Translations under genes and position numbers: made by a program
Part shown: one piece after another, positions 1 to 64,000 of the stretch
Layout of the letters: every line of letters starts with the position of its first letter
Numbering within the stretch: position 1 is the stretch's first letter
From: Mesostigma viride
Lineage: Eukaryota; Streptophyta; Mesostigmatophyceae; Mesostigmatales; Mesostigmataceae
NCBI GenBank assembly: GCA_009746045.1
Contig: RPFO01000154.1
Span: 5,494,146-5,558,145 of the forward strand
Length of the DNA: 64,000 nucleotides
Direction: 5' to 3'
The notes under the pieces: generated by a model
The model's input: the letters and a program-made list of their open reading frames with translations, nothing else
Told to the model about the DNA's origin: nothing
The model's database searches: none

Positions 1-3000
1 CTAGTGAACTAGTGAACTCACGTACCTAGTGAACTAGTGAACTCACGTACCTAGTGAACTAGTGAACTCACGTACCTAGTGAACTAGTGAACTCACGTAC
101 CTAGTGAACTAGTGAACTCACGTACCTAGTGAACTAGTGAACTCACGTACCTAGTGAACTAGTGAACTCACGTACCTAGTGAACTAGTGAACTCACGTAC
201 CTAGTGAACTAGTGAACTCACGTACCTAGTGAACTAGTGAACTCACGTACCTAGTGAACTAGTGAACTCACGTACCTAGTGAACTAGTGAACTCACGTAC
301 CTAGTGAACTAGTGAACTCACGTACCTAGTGAACTAGTGAACTCACGTACCTAGTGAACTAGTGAACTCACGTACCTAGTGAACTAGTGAACTCACGTAC
401 CTAGTGAACTAGTGAACTCACGTACCTAGTGAACTAGTGAACTCACGTACCTAGTGAACTAGTGAACTCACGTACCTAGTGAACTAGTGAACTCACGTAC
501 CTAGTGAACTAGTGAACTCACGTACCTAGTGAACTAGTGAACTCACGTACCTAGTGAACTAGTGAACTCACGTACCTAGTGAACTAGTGAACTCACGTAC
601 CTAGTGAACTAGTGAACTCACGTACCTAGTGAACTAGTGAACTCACGTACCTAGTGAACTAGTGAACTCACGTACCTAGTGAACTAGTGAACTCACGTAC
701 CTAGTGAACTAGTGAACTCACGTACCTAGTGAACTAGTGAACTCACGTACCTAGTGAACTAGTGAACTCACGTACCTAGTGAACTAGTGAACTCACGTAC
801 CTAGTGAACTAGTGAACTCACGTACCTAGTGAACTAGTGAACTCACGTACCTAGTGAACTAGTGAACTCACGTACCTAGTGAACTAGTGAACTCACGTAC
901 CTAGTGAACTAGTGAACTCACGTACCTAGTGAACTAGTGAACTCACGTACCTAGTGAACTAGTGAACTCACGTACCTAGTGAACTAGTGAACTCACGTAC
1001 CTAGTGAACTAGTGAACTCACGTACCTAGTGAACTAGTGAACTCACGTACCTAGTGAACTAGTGAACTCACGTACCTAGTGAACTAGTGAACTCACGTAC
1101 CTAGTGAACTAGTGAACTCACGTACCTAGTGAACTAGTGAACTCACGTACCTAGTGAACTAGTGAACTCACGTACCTAGTGAACTAGTGAACTCACGTAC
1201 CTAGTGAACTAGTGAACTCACGTACCTAGTGAACTAGTGAACTCACGTACCTAGTGAACTAGTGAACTCACGTACCTAGTGAACTAGTGAACTCACGTAC
1301 CTAGTGAACTAGTGAACTCACGTACCTAGTGAACTAGTGAACTCACGTACCTAGTGAACTAGTGAACTCACGTACCTAGTGAACTAGTGAACTCACGTAC
1401 CTAGTGAACTAGTGAACTCACGTACCTAGTGAACTAGTGAACTCACGTACCTAGTGAACTAGTGAACTCACGTACCTAGTGAACTAGTGAACTCACGTAC
1501 CTAGTGAACTAGTGAACTCACGTACCTAGTGAACTAGTGAACTCACGTACCTAGTGAACTAGTGAACTCACGTACCTAGTGAACTAGTGAACTCACGTAC
1601 CTAGTGAACTAGTGAACTCACGTACCTAGTGAACTAGTGAACTCACGTACCTAGTGAACTAGTGAACTCACGTACCTAGTGAACTAGTGAACTCACGTAC
1701 CTAGTGAACTAGTGAACTCACGTACCTAGTGAACTAGTGAACTCACGTACCTAGTGAACTAGTGAACTCACGTACCTAGTGAACTAGTGAACTCACGTAC
1801 CTAGTGAACTAGTGAACTCACGTACCTAGTGAACTAGTGAACTCACGTACCTAGTGAACTAGTGAACTCACGTACCTAGTGAACTAGTGAACTCACGTAC
1901 CTAGTGAACTAGTGAACTCACGTACCTAGTGAACTAGTGAACTCACGTACCTAGTGAACTAGTGAACTCACGTACCTAGTGAACTAGTGAACTCACGTAC
2001 CTAGTGAACTAGTGAACTCACGTACCTAGTGAACTAGTGAACTCACGTACCTAGTGAACTAGTGAACTCACGTACCTAGTGAACTAGTGAACTCACGTAC
2101 CTAGTGAACTAGTGAACTCACGTACCTAGTGAACTAGTGAACTCACGTACCTAGTGAACTAGTGAACTCACGTACCTAGTGAACTAGTGAACTCACGTAC
2201 CTAGTGAACTAGTGAACTCACGTACCTAGTGAACTAGTGAACTCACGTACCTAGTGAACTAGTGAACTCACGTACCTAGTGAACTAGTGAACTCACGTAC
2301 CTAGTGAACTAGTGAACTCACGTACCTAGTGAACTAGTGAACTCACGTACCTAGTGAACTAGTGAACTCACGTACCTAGTGAACTAGTGAACTCACGTAC
2401 CTAGTGAACTAGTGAACTCACGTACCTAGTGAACTAGTGAACTCACGTACCTAGTGAACTAGTGAACTCACGTACCTAGTGAACTAGTGAACTCACGTAC
2501 CTAGTGAACTAGTGAACTCACGTACCTAGTGAACTAGTGAACTCACGTACCTAGTGAACTAGTGAACTCACGTACCTAGTGAACTAGTGAACTCACGTAC
2601 CTAGTGAACTAGTGAACTCACGTACCTAGTGAACTAGTGAACTCACGTACCTAGTGAACTAGTGAACTCACGTACCTAGTGAACTAGTGAACTCACGTAC
2701 CTAGTGAACTAGTGAACTCACGTACCTAGTGAACTAGTGAACTCACGTACCTAGTGAACTAGTGAACTCACGTACCTAGTGAACTAGTGAACTCACGTAC
2801 CTAGTGAACTAGTGAACTCACGTACCTAGTGAACTAGTGAACTCACGTACCTAGTGAACTAGTGAACTCACGTACCTAGTGAACTAGTGAACTCACGTAC
2901 CTAGTGAACTAGTGAACTCACGTACCTAGTGAACTAGTGAACTCACGTACCTAGTGAACTAGTGAACTCACGTACCTAGTGAACTAGTGAACTCACGTAC

Positions 3001-6000
3001 CTAGTGAACTAGTGAACTCACGTACCTAGTGAACTAGTGAACTCACGTACCTAGTGAACTAGTGAACTCACGTACCTAGTGAACTAGTGACTCACGTACC
3101 TAGTGAACTAGTGAACTCACGTACCTAGTGAACTAGTGAACTCACGTACCTAGTGAACTAGTGAACTCACGTACCTAGTGAACTAGTGAACTCACGTACC
3201 TAGTGAACTAGTGAACTCACGTACCTAGTGAACTAGTGAACTCACGTACCTAGTGAACTAGTGAACTCACGTACCTAGTGAACTAGTGAACTCACGTACC
3301 TAGTGAACTAGTGAACTCACGTACCTAGTGAACTAGTGAACTCACGTACCTAGTGAACTAGTGAACTCACGTACCTAGTGAACTAGTGAACTCACGTACC
3401 TAGTGAACTAGTGAACTCACGTACCTAGTGAACTAGTGAACTCACGTACCTAGTGAACTAGTGAACTCACGTACCTAGTGAACTAGTGAACTCACGTACC
3501 TAGTGAACTAGTGAACTCACGTACCTAGTGAACTAGTGAACTCACGTACCTAGTGAACTAGTGAACTCACGTACCTAGTGAACTAGTGAACTCACGTACC
3601 TAGTGAACTAGTGAACTCACGTACCTAGTGAACTAGTGAACTCACGTACCTAGTGAACTAGTGAACTCACGTACCTAGTGAACTAGTGAACTCACGTACC
3701 TAGTGAACTAGTGAACTCACGTACCTAGTGAACTAGTGAACTCACGTACCTAGTGAACTAGTGAACTCACGTACCTAGTGAACTAGTGAACTCACGTACC
3801 TAGTGAACTAGTGAACTCACGTACCTAGTGAACTAGTGAACTCACGTACCTAGTGAACTAGTGAACTCACGTACCTAGTGAACTAGTGAACTCACGTACC
3901 TAGTGAACTAGTGAACTCACGTACCTAGTGAACTAGTGAACTCACGTACCTAGTGAACTAGTGAACTCACGTACCTAGTGAACTAGTGAACTCACGTACC
4001 TAGTGAACTAGTGAACTCACGTACCTAGTGAACTAGTGAACTCACGTACCTAGTGAACTAGTGAACTCACGTACCTAGTGAACTAGTGAACTCACGTACC
4101 TAGTGAACTAGTGAACTCACGTACCTAGTGAACTAGTGAACTCACGTACCTAGTGAACTAGTGAACTCACGTACCTAGTGAACTAGTGAACTCACGTACC
4201 TAGTGAACTAGTGAACTCACGTACCTAGTGAACTAGTGAACTCACGTACCTAGTGAACTAGTGAACTCACGTACCTAGTGAACTAGTGAACTCACGTACC
4301 TAGTGAACTAGTGAACTCACGTACCTAGTGAACTAGTGAACTCACGTACCTAGTGAACTAGTGAACTCACGTACCTAGTGAACTAGTGAACTCACGTACC
4401 TAGTGAACTAGTGAACTCACGTACCTAGTGAACTAGTGAACTCACGTACCTAGTGAACTAGTGAACTCACGTACCTAGTGAACTAGTGAACTCACGTACC
4501 TAGTGAACTAGTGAACTCACGTACCTAGTGAACTAGTGAACTCACGTACCTAGTGAACTAGTGAACTCACGTACCTAGTGAACTAGTGAACTCACGTACC
4601 TAGTGAACTAGTGAACTCACGTACCTAGTGAACTAGTGAACTCACGTACCTAGTGAACTAGTGAACTCACGTACCTAGTGAACTAGTGAACTCACGTACC
4701 TAGTGAACTAGTGAACTCACGTACCTAGTGAACTAGTGAACTCACGTACCTAGTGAACTAGTGAACTCACGTACCTAGTGAACTAGTGAACTCACGTACC
4801 TAGTGAACTAGTGAACTCACGTACCTAGTGAACTAGTGAACTCACGTACCTAGTGAACTAGTGAACTCACGTACCTAGTGAACTAGTGAACTCACGTACC
4901 TAGTGAACTAGTGAACTCACGTACCTAGTGAACTAGTGAACTCACGTACCTAGTGAACTAGTGAACTCACGTACCTAGTGAACTAGTGAACTCACGTACC
5001 TAGTGAACTAGTGAACTCACGTACCTAGTGAACTAGTGAACTCACGTACCTAGTGAACTAGTGAACTCACGTACCTAGTGAACTAGTGAACTCACGTACC
5101 TAGTGAACTAGTGAACTCACGTACCTAGTGAACTAGTGAACTCACGTACCTAGTGAACTAGTGAACTCACGTACCTAGTGAACTAGTGAACTCACGTACC
5201 TAGTGAACTAGTGAACTCACGTACCTAGTGAACTAGTGAACTCACGTACCTAGTGAACTAGTGAACTCACGTACCTAGTGAACTAGTGAACTCACGTACC
5301 TAGTGAACTAGTGAACTCACGTACCTAGTGAACTAGTGAACTCACGTACCTAGTGAACTAGTGAACTCACGTACCTAGTGAACTAGTGAACTCACGTACC
5401 TAGTGAACTAGTGAACTCACGTACCTAGTGAACTAGTGAACTCACGTACCTAGTGAACTAGTGAACTCACGTACCTAGTGAACTAGTGAACTCACGTACC
5501 TAGTGAACTAGTGAACTCACGTACCTAGTGAACTAGTGAACTCACGTACCTAGTGAACTAGTGAACTCACGTACCTAGTGAACTAGTGAACTCACGTACC
5601 TAGTGAACTAGTGAACTCACGTACCTAGTGAACTAGTGAACTCACGTACCTAGTGAACTAGTGAACTCACGTACCTAGTGAACTAGTGAACTCACGTACC
5701 TAGTGAACTAGTGAACTCACGTACCTAGTGAACTAGTGAACTCACGTACCTAGTGAACTAGTGAACTCACGTACCTAGTGAACTAGTGAACTCACGTACC
5801 TAGTGAACTAGTGAACTCACGTACCTAGTGAACTAGTGAACTCACGTACCTAGTGAACTAGTGAACTCACGTACCTAGTGAACTAGTGAACTCACGTACC
5901 TAGTGAACTAGTGAACTCACGTACCTAGTGAACTAGTGAACTCACGTACCTAGTGAACTAGTGAACTCACGTACCTAGTGAACTAGTGAACTCACGTACC

Positions 6001-9000
6001 TAGTGAACTAGTGAACTCACGTACCTAGTGAACTAGTGAACTCACGTACCTAGTGAACTAGTGAACTCACGTACCTAGTGAACTAGTGAACTCACGTACC
6101 TAGTGAACTAGTGAACTCACGTACCTAGTGAACTAGTGAACTCACGTACCTAGTGAACTAGTGAACTCACGTACCTAGTGAACTAGTGAACTCACGTACC
6201 TAGTGAACTAGTGAACTCACGTACCTAGTGAACTAGTGAACTCACGTACCTAGTGAACTAGTGAACTCACGTACCTAGTGAACTAGTGAACTCACGTACC
6301 TAGTGAACTAGTGAACTCACGTACCTAGTGAACTAGTGAACTCACGTACCTAGTGAACTAGTGAACTCACGTACCTAGTGAACTAGTGAACTCACGTACC
6401 TAGTGAACTAGTGAACTCACGTACCTAGTGAACTAGTGAACTCACGTACCTAGTGAACTAGTGAACTCACGTACCTAGTGAACTAGTGAACTCACGTACC
6501 TAGTGAACTAGTGAACTCACGTACCTAGTGAACTAGTGAACTCACGTACCTAGTGAACTAGTGAACTCACGTACCTAGTGAACTAGTGAACTCACGTACC
6601 TAGTGAACTAGTGAACTCACGTACCTAGTGAACTAGTGAACTCACGTACCTAGTGAACTAGTGAACTCACGTACCTAGTGAACTAGTGAACTCACGTACC
6701 TAGTGAACTAGTGAACTCACGTACCTAGTGAACTAGTGAACTCACGTACCTAGTGAACTAGTGAACTCACGTACCTAGTGAACTAGTGAACTCACGTACC
6801 TAGTGAACTAGTGAACTCACGTACCTAGTGAACTAGTGAACTCACGTACCTAGTGAACTAGTGAACTCACGTACCTAGTGAACTAGTGAACTCACGTACC
6901 TAGTGAACTAGTGAACTCACGTACCTAGTGAACTAGTGAACTCACGTACCTAGTGAACTAGTGAACTCACGTACCTAGTGAACTAGTGAACTCACGTACC
7001 TAGTGAACTAGTGAACTCACGTACCTAGTGAACTAGTGAACTCACGTACCTAGTGAACTAGTGAACTCACGTACCTAGTGAACTAGTGAACTCACGTACC
7101 TAGTGAACTAGTGAACTCACGTACCTAGTGAACTAGTGAACTCACGTACCTAGTGAACTAGTGAACTCACGTACCTAGTGAACTAGTGAACTCACGTACC
7201 TAGTGAACTAGTGAACTCACGTACCTAGTGAACTAGTGAACTCACGTACCTAGTGAACTAGTGAACTCACGTACCTAGTGAACTAGTGAACTCACGTACC
7301 TAGTGAACTAGTGAACTCACGTACCTAGTGAACTAGTGAACTCACGTACCTAGTGAACTAGTGAACTCACGTACCTAGTGAACTAGTGAACTCACGTACC
7401 TAGTGAACTAGTGAACTCACGTACCTAGTGAACTAGTGAACTCACGTACCTAGTGAACTAGTGAACTCACGTACCTAGTGAACTAGTGAACTCACGTACC
7501 TAGTGAACTAGTGAACTCACGTACCTAGTGAACTAGTGAACTCACGTACCTAGTGAACTAGTGAACTCACGTACCTAGTGAACTAGTGAACTCACGTACC
7601 TAGTGAACTAGTGAACTCACGTACCTAGTGAACTAGTGAACTCACGTACCTAGTGAACTAGTGAACTCACGTACCTAGTGAACTAGTGAACTCACGTACC
7701 TAGTGAACTAGTGAACTCACGTACCTAGTGAACTAGTGAACTCACGTACCTAGTGAACTAGTGAACTCACGTACCTAGTGAACTAGTGAACTCACGTACC
7801 TAGTGAACTAGTGAACTCACGTACCTAGTGAACTAGTGAACTCACGTACCTAGTGAACTAGTGAACTCACGTACCTAGTGAACTAGTGAACTCACGTACC
7901 TAGTGAACTAGTGAACTCACGTACCTAGTGAACTAGTGAACTCACGTACCTAGTGAACTAGTGAACTCACGTACCTAGTGAACTAGTGAACTCACGTACC
8001 TAGTGAACTAGTGAACTCACGTACCTAGTGAACTAGTGAACTCACGTACCTAGTGAACTAGTGAACTCACGTACCTAGTGAACTAGTGAACTCACGTACC
8101 TAGTGAACTAGTGAACTCACGTACCTAGTGAACTAGTGAACTCACGTACCTAGTGAACTAGTGAACTCACGTACCTAGTGAACTAGTGAACTCACGTACC
8201 TAGTGAACTAGTGAACTCACGTACCTAGTGAACTAGTGAACTCACGTACCTAGTGAACTAGTGAACTCACGTACCTAGTGAACTAGTGAACTCACGTACC
8301 TAGTGAACTAGTGAACTCACGTACCTAGTGAACTAGTGAACTCACGTACCTAGTGAACTAGTGAACTCACGTACCTAGTGAACTAGTGAACTCACGTACC
8401 TAGTGAACTAGTGAACTCACGTACCTAGTGAACTAGTGAACTCACGTACCTAGTGAACTAGTGAACTCACGTACCTAGTGAACTAGTGAACTCACGTACC
8501 TAGTGAACTAGTGAACTCACGTACCTAGTGAACTAGTGAACTCACGTACCTAGTGAACTAGTGAACTCACGTACCTAGTGAACTAGTGAACTCACGTACC
8601 TAGTGAACTAGTGAACTCACGTACCTAGTGAACTAGTGAACTCACGTACCTAGTGAACTAGTGAACTCACGTACCTAGTGAACTAGTGAACTCACGTACC
8701 TAGTGAACTAGTGAACTCACGTACCTAGTGAACTAGTGAACTCACGTACCTAGTGAACTAGTGAACTCACGTACCTAGTGAACTAGTGAACTCACGTACC
8801 TAGTGAACTAGTGAACTCACGTACCTAGTGAACTAGTGAACTCACGTACCTAGTGAACTAGTGAACTCACGTACCTAGTGAACTAGTGAACTCACGTACC
8901 TAGTGAACTAGTGAACTCACGTACCTAGTGAACTAGTGAACTCACGTACCTAGTGAACTAGTGAACTCACGTACCTAGTGAACTAGTGAACTCACGTACC

Positions 9001-12000
9001 TAGTGAACTAGTGAACTCACGTACCTAGTGAACTAGTGAACTCACGTACCTAGTGAACTAGTGAACTCACGTACCTAGTGAACTAGTGAACTCACGTACC
9101 TAGTGAACTAGTGAACTCACGTACCTAGTGAACTAGTGAACTCACGTACCTAGTGAACTAGTGAACTCACGTACCTAGTGAACTAGTGAACTCACGTACC
9201 TAGTGAACTAGTGAACTCACGTACCTAGTGAACTAGTGAACTCACGTACCTAGTGAACTAGTGAACTCACGTACCTAGTGAACTAGTGAACTCACGTACC
9301 TAGTGAACTAGTGAACTCACGTACCTAGTGAACTAGTGAACTCACGTACCTAGTGAACTAGTGAACTCACGTACCTAGTGAACTAGTGAACTCACGTACC
9401 TAGTGAACTAGTGAACTCACGTACCTAGTGAACTAGTGAACTCACGTACCTAGTGAACTAGTGAACTCACGTACCTAGTGAACTAGTGAACTCACGTACC
9501 TAGTGAACTAGTGAACTCACGTACCTAGTGAACTAGTGAACTCACGTACCTAGTGAACTAGTGAACTCACGTACCTAGTGAACTAGTGAACTCACGTACC
9601 TAGTGAACTAGTGAACTCACGTACCTAGTGAACTAGTGAACTCACGTACCTAGTGAACTAGTGAACTCACGTACCTAGTGAACTAGTGAACTCACGTACC
9701 TAGTGAACTAGTGAACTCACGTACCTAGTGAACTAGTGAACTCACGTACCTAGTGAACTAGTGAACTCACGTACCTAGTGAACTAGTGAACTCACGTACC
9801 TAGTGAACTAGTGAACTCACGTACCTAGTGAACTAGTGAACTCACGTACCTAGTGAACTAGTGAACTCACGTACCTAGTGAACTAGTGAACTCACGTACC
9901 TAGTGAACTAGTGAACTCACGTACCTAGTGAACTAGTGAACTCACGTACCTAGTGAACTAGTGAACTCACGTACCTAGTGAACTAGTGAACTCACGTACC
10001 TAGTGAACTAGTGAACTCACGTACCTAGTGAACTAGTGAACTCACGTACCTAGTGAACTAGTGAACTCACGTACCTAGTGAACTAGTGAACTCACGTACC
10101 TAGTGAACTAGTGAACTCACGTACCTAGTGAACTAGTGAACTCACGTACCTAGTGAACTAGTGAACTCACGTACCTAGTGAACTAGTGAACTCACGTACC
10201 TAGTGAACTAGTGAACTCACGTACCTAGTGAACTAGTGAACTCACGTACCTAGTGAACTAGTGAACTCACGTACCTAGTGAACTAGTGAACTCACGTACC
10301 TAGTGAACTAGTGAACTCACGTACCTAGTGAACTAGTGAACTCACGTACCTAGTGAACTAGTGAACTCACGTACCTAGTGAACTAGTGAACTCACGTACC
10401 TAGTGAACTAGTGAACTCACGTACCTAGTGAACTAGTGAACTCACGTACCTAGTGAACTAGTGAACTCACGTACCTAGTGAACTAGTGAACTCACGTACC
10501 TAGTGAACTAGTGAACTCACGTACCTAGTGAACTAGTGAACTCACGTACCTAGTGAACTAGTGAACTCACGTACCTAGTGAACTAGTGAACTCACGTACC
10601 TAGTGAACTAGTGAACTCACGTACCTAGTGAACTAGTGAACTCACGTACCTAGTGAACTAGTGAACTCACGTACCTAGTGAACTAGTGAACTCACGTACC
10701 TAGTGAACTAGTGAACTCACGTACCTAGTGAACTAGTGAACTCACGTACCTAGTGAACTAGTGAACTCACGTACCTAGTGAACTAGTGAACTCACGTACC
10801 TAGTGAACTAGTGAACTCACGTACCTAGTGAACTAGTGAACTCACGTACCTAGTGAACTAGTGAACTCACGTACCTAGTGAACTAGTGAACTCACGTACC
10901 TAGTGAACTAGTGAACTCACGTACCTAGTGAACTAGTGAACTCACGTACCTAGTGAACTAGTGAACTCACGTACCTAGTGAACTAGTGAACTCACGTACC
11001 TAGTGAACTAGTGAACTCACGTACCTAGTGAACTAGTGAACTCACGTACCTAGTGAACTAGTGAACTCACGTACCTAGTGAACTAGTGAACTCACGTACC
11101 TAGTGAACTAGTGAACTCACGTACCTAGTGAACTAGTGAACTCACGTACCTAGTGAACTAGTGAACTCACGTACCTAGTGAACTAGTGAACTCACGTACC
11201 TAGTGAACTAGTGAACTCACGTACCTAGTGAACTAGTGAACTCACGTACCTAGTGAACTAGTGAACTCACGTACCTAGTGAACTAGTGAACTCACGTACC
11301 TAGTGAACTAGTGAACTCACGTACCTAGTGAACTAGTGAACTCACGTACCTAGTGAACTAGTGAACTCACGTACCTAGTGAACTAGTGAACTCACGTACC
11401 TAGTGAACTAGTGAACTCACGTACCTAGTGAACTAGTGAACTCACGTACCTAGTGAACTAGTGAACTCACGTACCTAGTGAACTAGTGAACTCACGTACC
11501 TAGTGAACTAGTGAACTCACGTACCTAGTGAACTAGTGAACTCACGTACCTAGTGAACTAGTGAACTCACGTACCTAGTGAACTAGTGAACTCACGTACC
11601 TAGTGAACTAGTGAACTCACGTACCTAGTGAACTAGTGAACTCACGTACCTAGTGAACTAGTGAACTCACGTACCTAGTGAACTAGTGAACTCACGTACC
11701 TAGTGAACTAGTGAACTCACGTACCTAGTGAACTAGTGAACTCACGTACCTAGTGAACTAGTGAACTCACGTACCTAGTGAACTAGTGAACTCACGTACC
11801 TAGTGAACTAGTGAACTCACGTACCTAGTGAACTAGTGAACTCACGTACCTAGTGAACTAGTGAACTCACGTACCTAGTGAACTAGTGAACTCACGTACC
11901 TAGTGAACTAGTGAACTCACGTACCTAGTGAACTAGTGAACTCACGTACCTAGTGAACTAGTGAACTCACGTACCTAGTGAACTAGTGAACTCACGTACC

Positions 12001-13898
12001 TAGTGAACTAGTGAACTCACGTACCTAGTGAACTAGTGAACTCACGTACCTAGTGAACTAGTGAACTCACGTACCTAGTGAACTAGTGAACTCACGTACC
12101 TAGTGAACTAGTGAACTCACGTACCTAGTGAACTAGTGAACTCACGTACCTAGTGAACTAGTGAACTCACGTACCTAGTGAACTAGTGAACTCACGTACC
12201 TAGTGAACTAGTGAACTCACGTACCTAGTGAACTAGTGAACTCACGTACCTAGTGAACTAGTGAACTCACGTACCTAGTGAACTAGTGAACTCACGTACC
12301 TAGTGAACTAGTGAACTCACGTACCTAGTGAACTAGTGAACTCACGTACCTAGTGAACTAGTGAACTCACGTACCTAGTGAACTAGTGAACTCACGTACC
12401 TAGTGAACTAGTGAACTCACGTACCTAGTGAACTAGTGATCTCACGTACCTAGTGAACTAGTGAACTCACGTACCTAGTGAACTAGTGAACTCACGTACC
12501 TAGTGAACTAGTGAACTCACGTACCTAGTGAACTAGTGAACTCACGTACCTAGTGAACTAGTGAACTCACGTACCTAGTGAACTAGTGAACTCACGTACC
12601 TAGTGAACTAGTGAACTCACGTACCTAGTGAACTAGTGAACTCACGTACCTAGTGAACTAGTGAACTCACGTACCTAGTGAACTAGTGAACTCACGTACC
12701 TAGTGAACTAGTGAACTCACGTACCTAGTGAACTAGTGAACTCACGTACCTAGTGAACTAGTGAACTCACGTACCTAGTGATCTAGTGAACTCACGTACC
12801 TAGTGAACTAGTGAACTCACGTACCTAGTGAACTAGTGAACTCACGTACCTAGTGAACTAGTGAACTCACGTACCTAGTGAACTAGTGAACTCACGTACC
12901 TAGTGAACTAGTGAACTCACGTACCTAGTGAACTAGTGAACTCACGTACCTAGTGAACTAGTGAACTCACGTACCTAGTGAACTAGTGAACTCACGTACC
13001 TAGTGAACTAGTGAACTCACGTACCTAGTGAACTAGTGAACTCACGTACCTAGTGAACTAGTGAACTCACGTACCTAGTGAACTAGTGAACTCACGTACC
13101 TAGTGAACTAGTGAACTCACGTACCTAGTGAACTAGTGAACTCACGTACCTAGTGAACTAGTGAACTCACGTACCTAGTGAACTAGTGAACTCACGTACC
13201 TAGTGAACTAGTGAACTCACGTACCTAGTGAACTAGTGAACTCACGTACCTAGTGAACTAGTGAACTCACGTACCTAGTGAACTAGTGAACTAGTGAACT
13301 CACGTACCTAGTGAACTAGTGAACTCACGTACCTAGTGAACTAGTGAACTCACGTACCTAGTGAACTAGTGAACTCACGTACCTAGTGAACTAGTGAACT
13401 CACGTACCTAGTGAACTAGTGAACTCACGTACCTAGTGAACTAGTGAACTCACGTACCTAGTGAACTAGTGAACTCACGTACCTAGTGAACTAGTGAACT
13501 CACGTACCTAGTGAACTAGTGAACTCACGTACCTAGTGAACTAGTGAACTCACGTACCTAGTGAACTAGTGAACTCACGTACCTAGTGAACTAGTGAACT
13601 CACGTACCTAGTGAACTAGTGAACTCACGTACCTAGTGAACTAGTGAACTCACGTACCTAGTGAACTAGTGAACTCACGTACCTAGTGAACTAGTGAACT
13701 CACGTACCTAGTGAACTAGTGAACTCACGTACCTAGTGAACTAGTGAACTCACGTACCTAGTGAACTAGTGAACTCACGTACCTAGTGAACTAGTGAACT
13801 CACGTACCTAGTGAACTAGTGAACTCACGTACCTAGTGAACTAGTGAACTCACGTACCTAGTGAACTAGTGAACTCACGTACCTAGTGAACTAGTGAA
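1..13898. repeat. 25-bp satellite array, about 555 units
   Basis: Each 25-bp unit is two CTAGTGAA octamers followed by CTCACGTAC. From position 1 the array holds 555 units plus a final 16 bases (two octamers) ending at 13898. Only four deviations were seen: loss of one A near 3090, A to T at 12440, A to T at 12782, and one extra CTAGTGAA octamer near 13290. The arithmetic fits exactly (555 x 25 - 1 + 8 + 16 = 13898). The unit is not a multiple of three and has stops in every frame, so it does not code. The array begins at the window edge and probably continues to the left. Exon 1 starts with an acceptor at 14028-14029, so the array most likely lies inside an intron of the dynein gene. A poly-C run (about 13943-13957) sits between array and exon. 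Confidence 0.98.
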
Positions 13899-14029
13899 AG
13901 CCTAGATGAGTAGTAAAGTCCTAGGTAAAGAGGGAGCTCCCTCCCCCCCCCCCCCCCGCCATACCAACACCAATCCAACACCGATCCGCACCAACTGACC
14001 AACAGCATCCTCCTGCCCCCCCCCTGCAG

Positions 14030-64000
<49,971 letters not shown>

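Overview
The window is a piece of a eukaryotic nuclear genome that carries one gene: a long, intron-rich dynein heavy chain on the + strand. The gene enters from the left edge and leaves at the right edge. GC-rich exons (mostly G or C in third codon positions), GT-AG introns with G-rich donors (GTGGGT, GTGAGT, GTACGT) and an axonemal-type dynein suggest a flagellated protist. A green or other alga is most likely, but I cannot fix the lineage from the sequence. Closest family resemblance, from memory of motifs, is to single-headed inner-arm axonemal dyneins (DNAH3/7/12-like); this is an inference.

Layout. 1-13898: an almost perfect 25-bp satellite, probably inside an upstream intron. 14030-17578: exons 1-4, the C-terminal linker. 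18100-21889: exons 5-8, AAA1. 23053-25366: exons 9-10, the end of AAA1 and AAA2, with long Ser/Pro-rich insertions. 25367-44407: a 19-kb intron filled by a 17.1-kb array of 27-bp units. 44408-48890: exons 11-15, AAA3. 51969-58090: exons 16-22, AAA4. 58896-64000: exons 23-28, the first stalk helix, the microtubule-binding domain and the start of the second stalk helix. The 28 exons give about 2,641 codons with no stop, and the phases agree at all 27 junctions. No other protein gene, tRNA or rRNA was recognised.

The reading frame looks maintained, but AAA1, the main ATPase site of dyneins, has lost the two acidic Walker B residues (WACFDEFNR in the family, WACFSLFNR here). AAA2 has lost the arginine of its SRCG motif (SSCG here), which serves AAA1 in trans. 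The Walker A motifs, the AAA3 and AAA4 sites, the stalk and the microtubule-binding domain are kept. The protein could therefore be a dynein that binds microtubules but does not hydrolyse ATP at AAA1.

The second unusual feature is in the introns. In more than half of them, the DNA beside an exon is a tandem array whose unit spans the exon-intron junction, so donors or acceptors with 15-60 bases of exon are repeated next to the real exon. The clearest case is nine 87-bp copies of the exon 16 acceptor, of which only the last leads into the full exon. With the two satellites, this suggests a genome where introns grow by tandem duplication anchored at splice sites.
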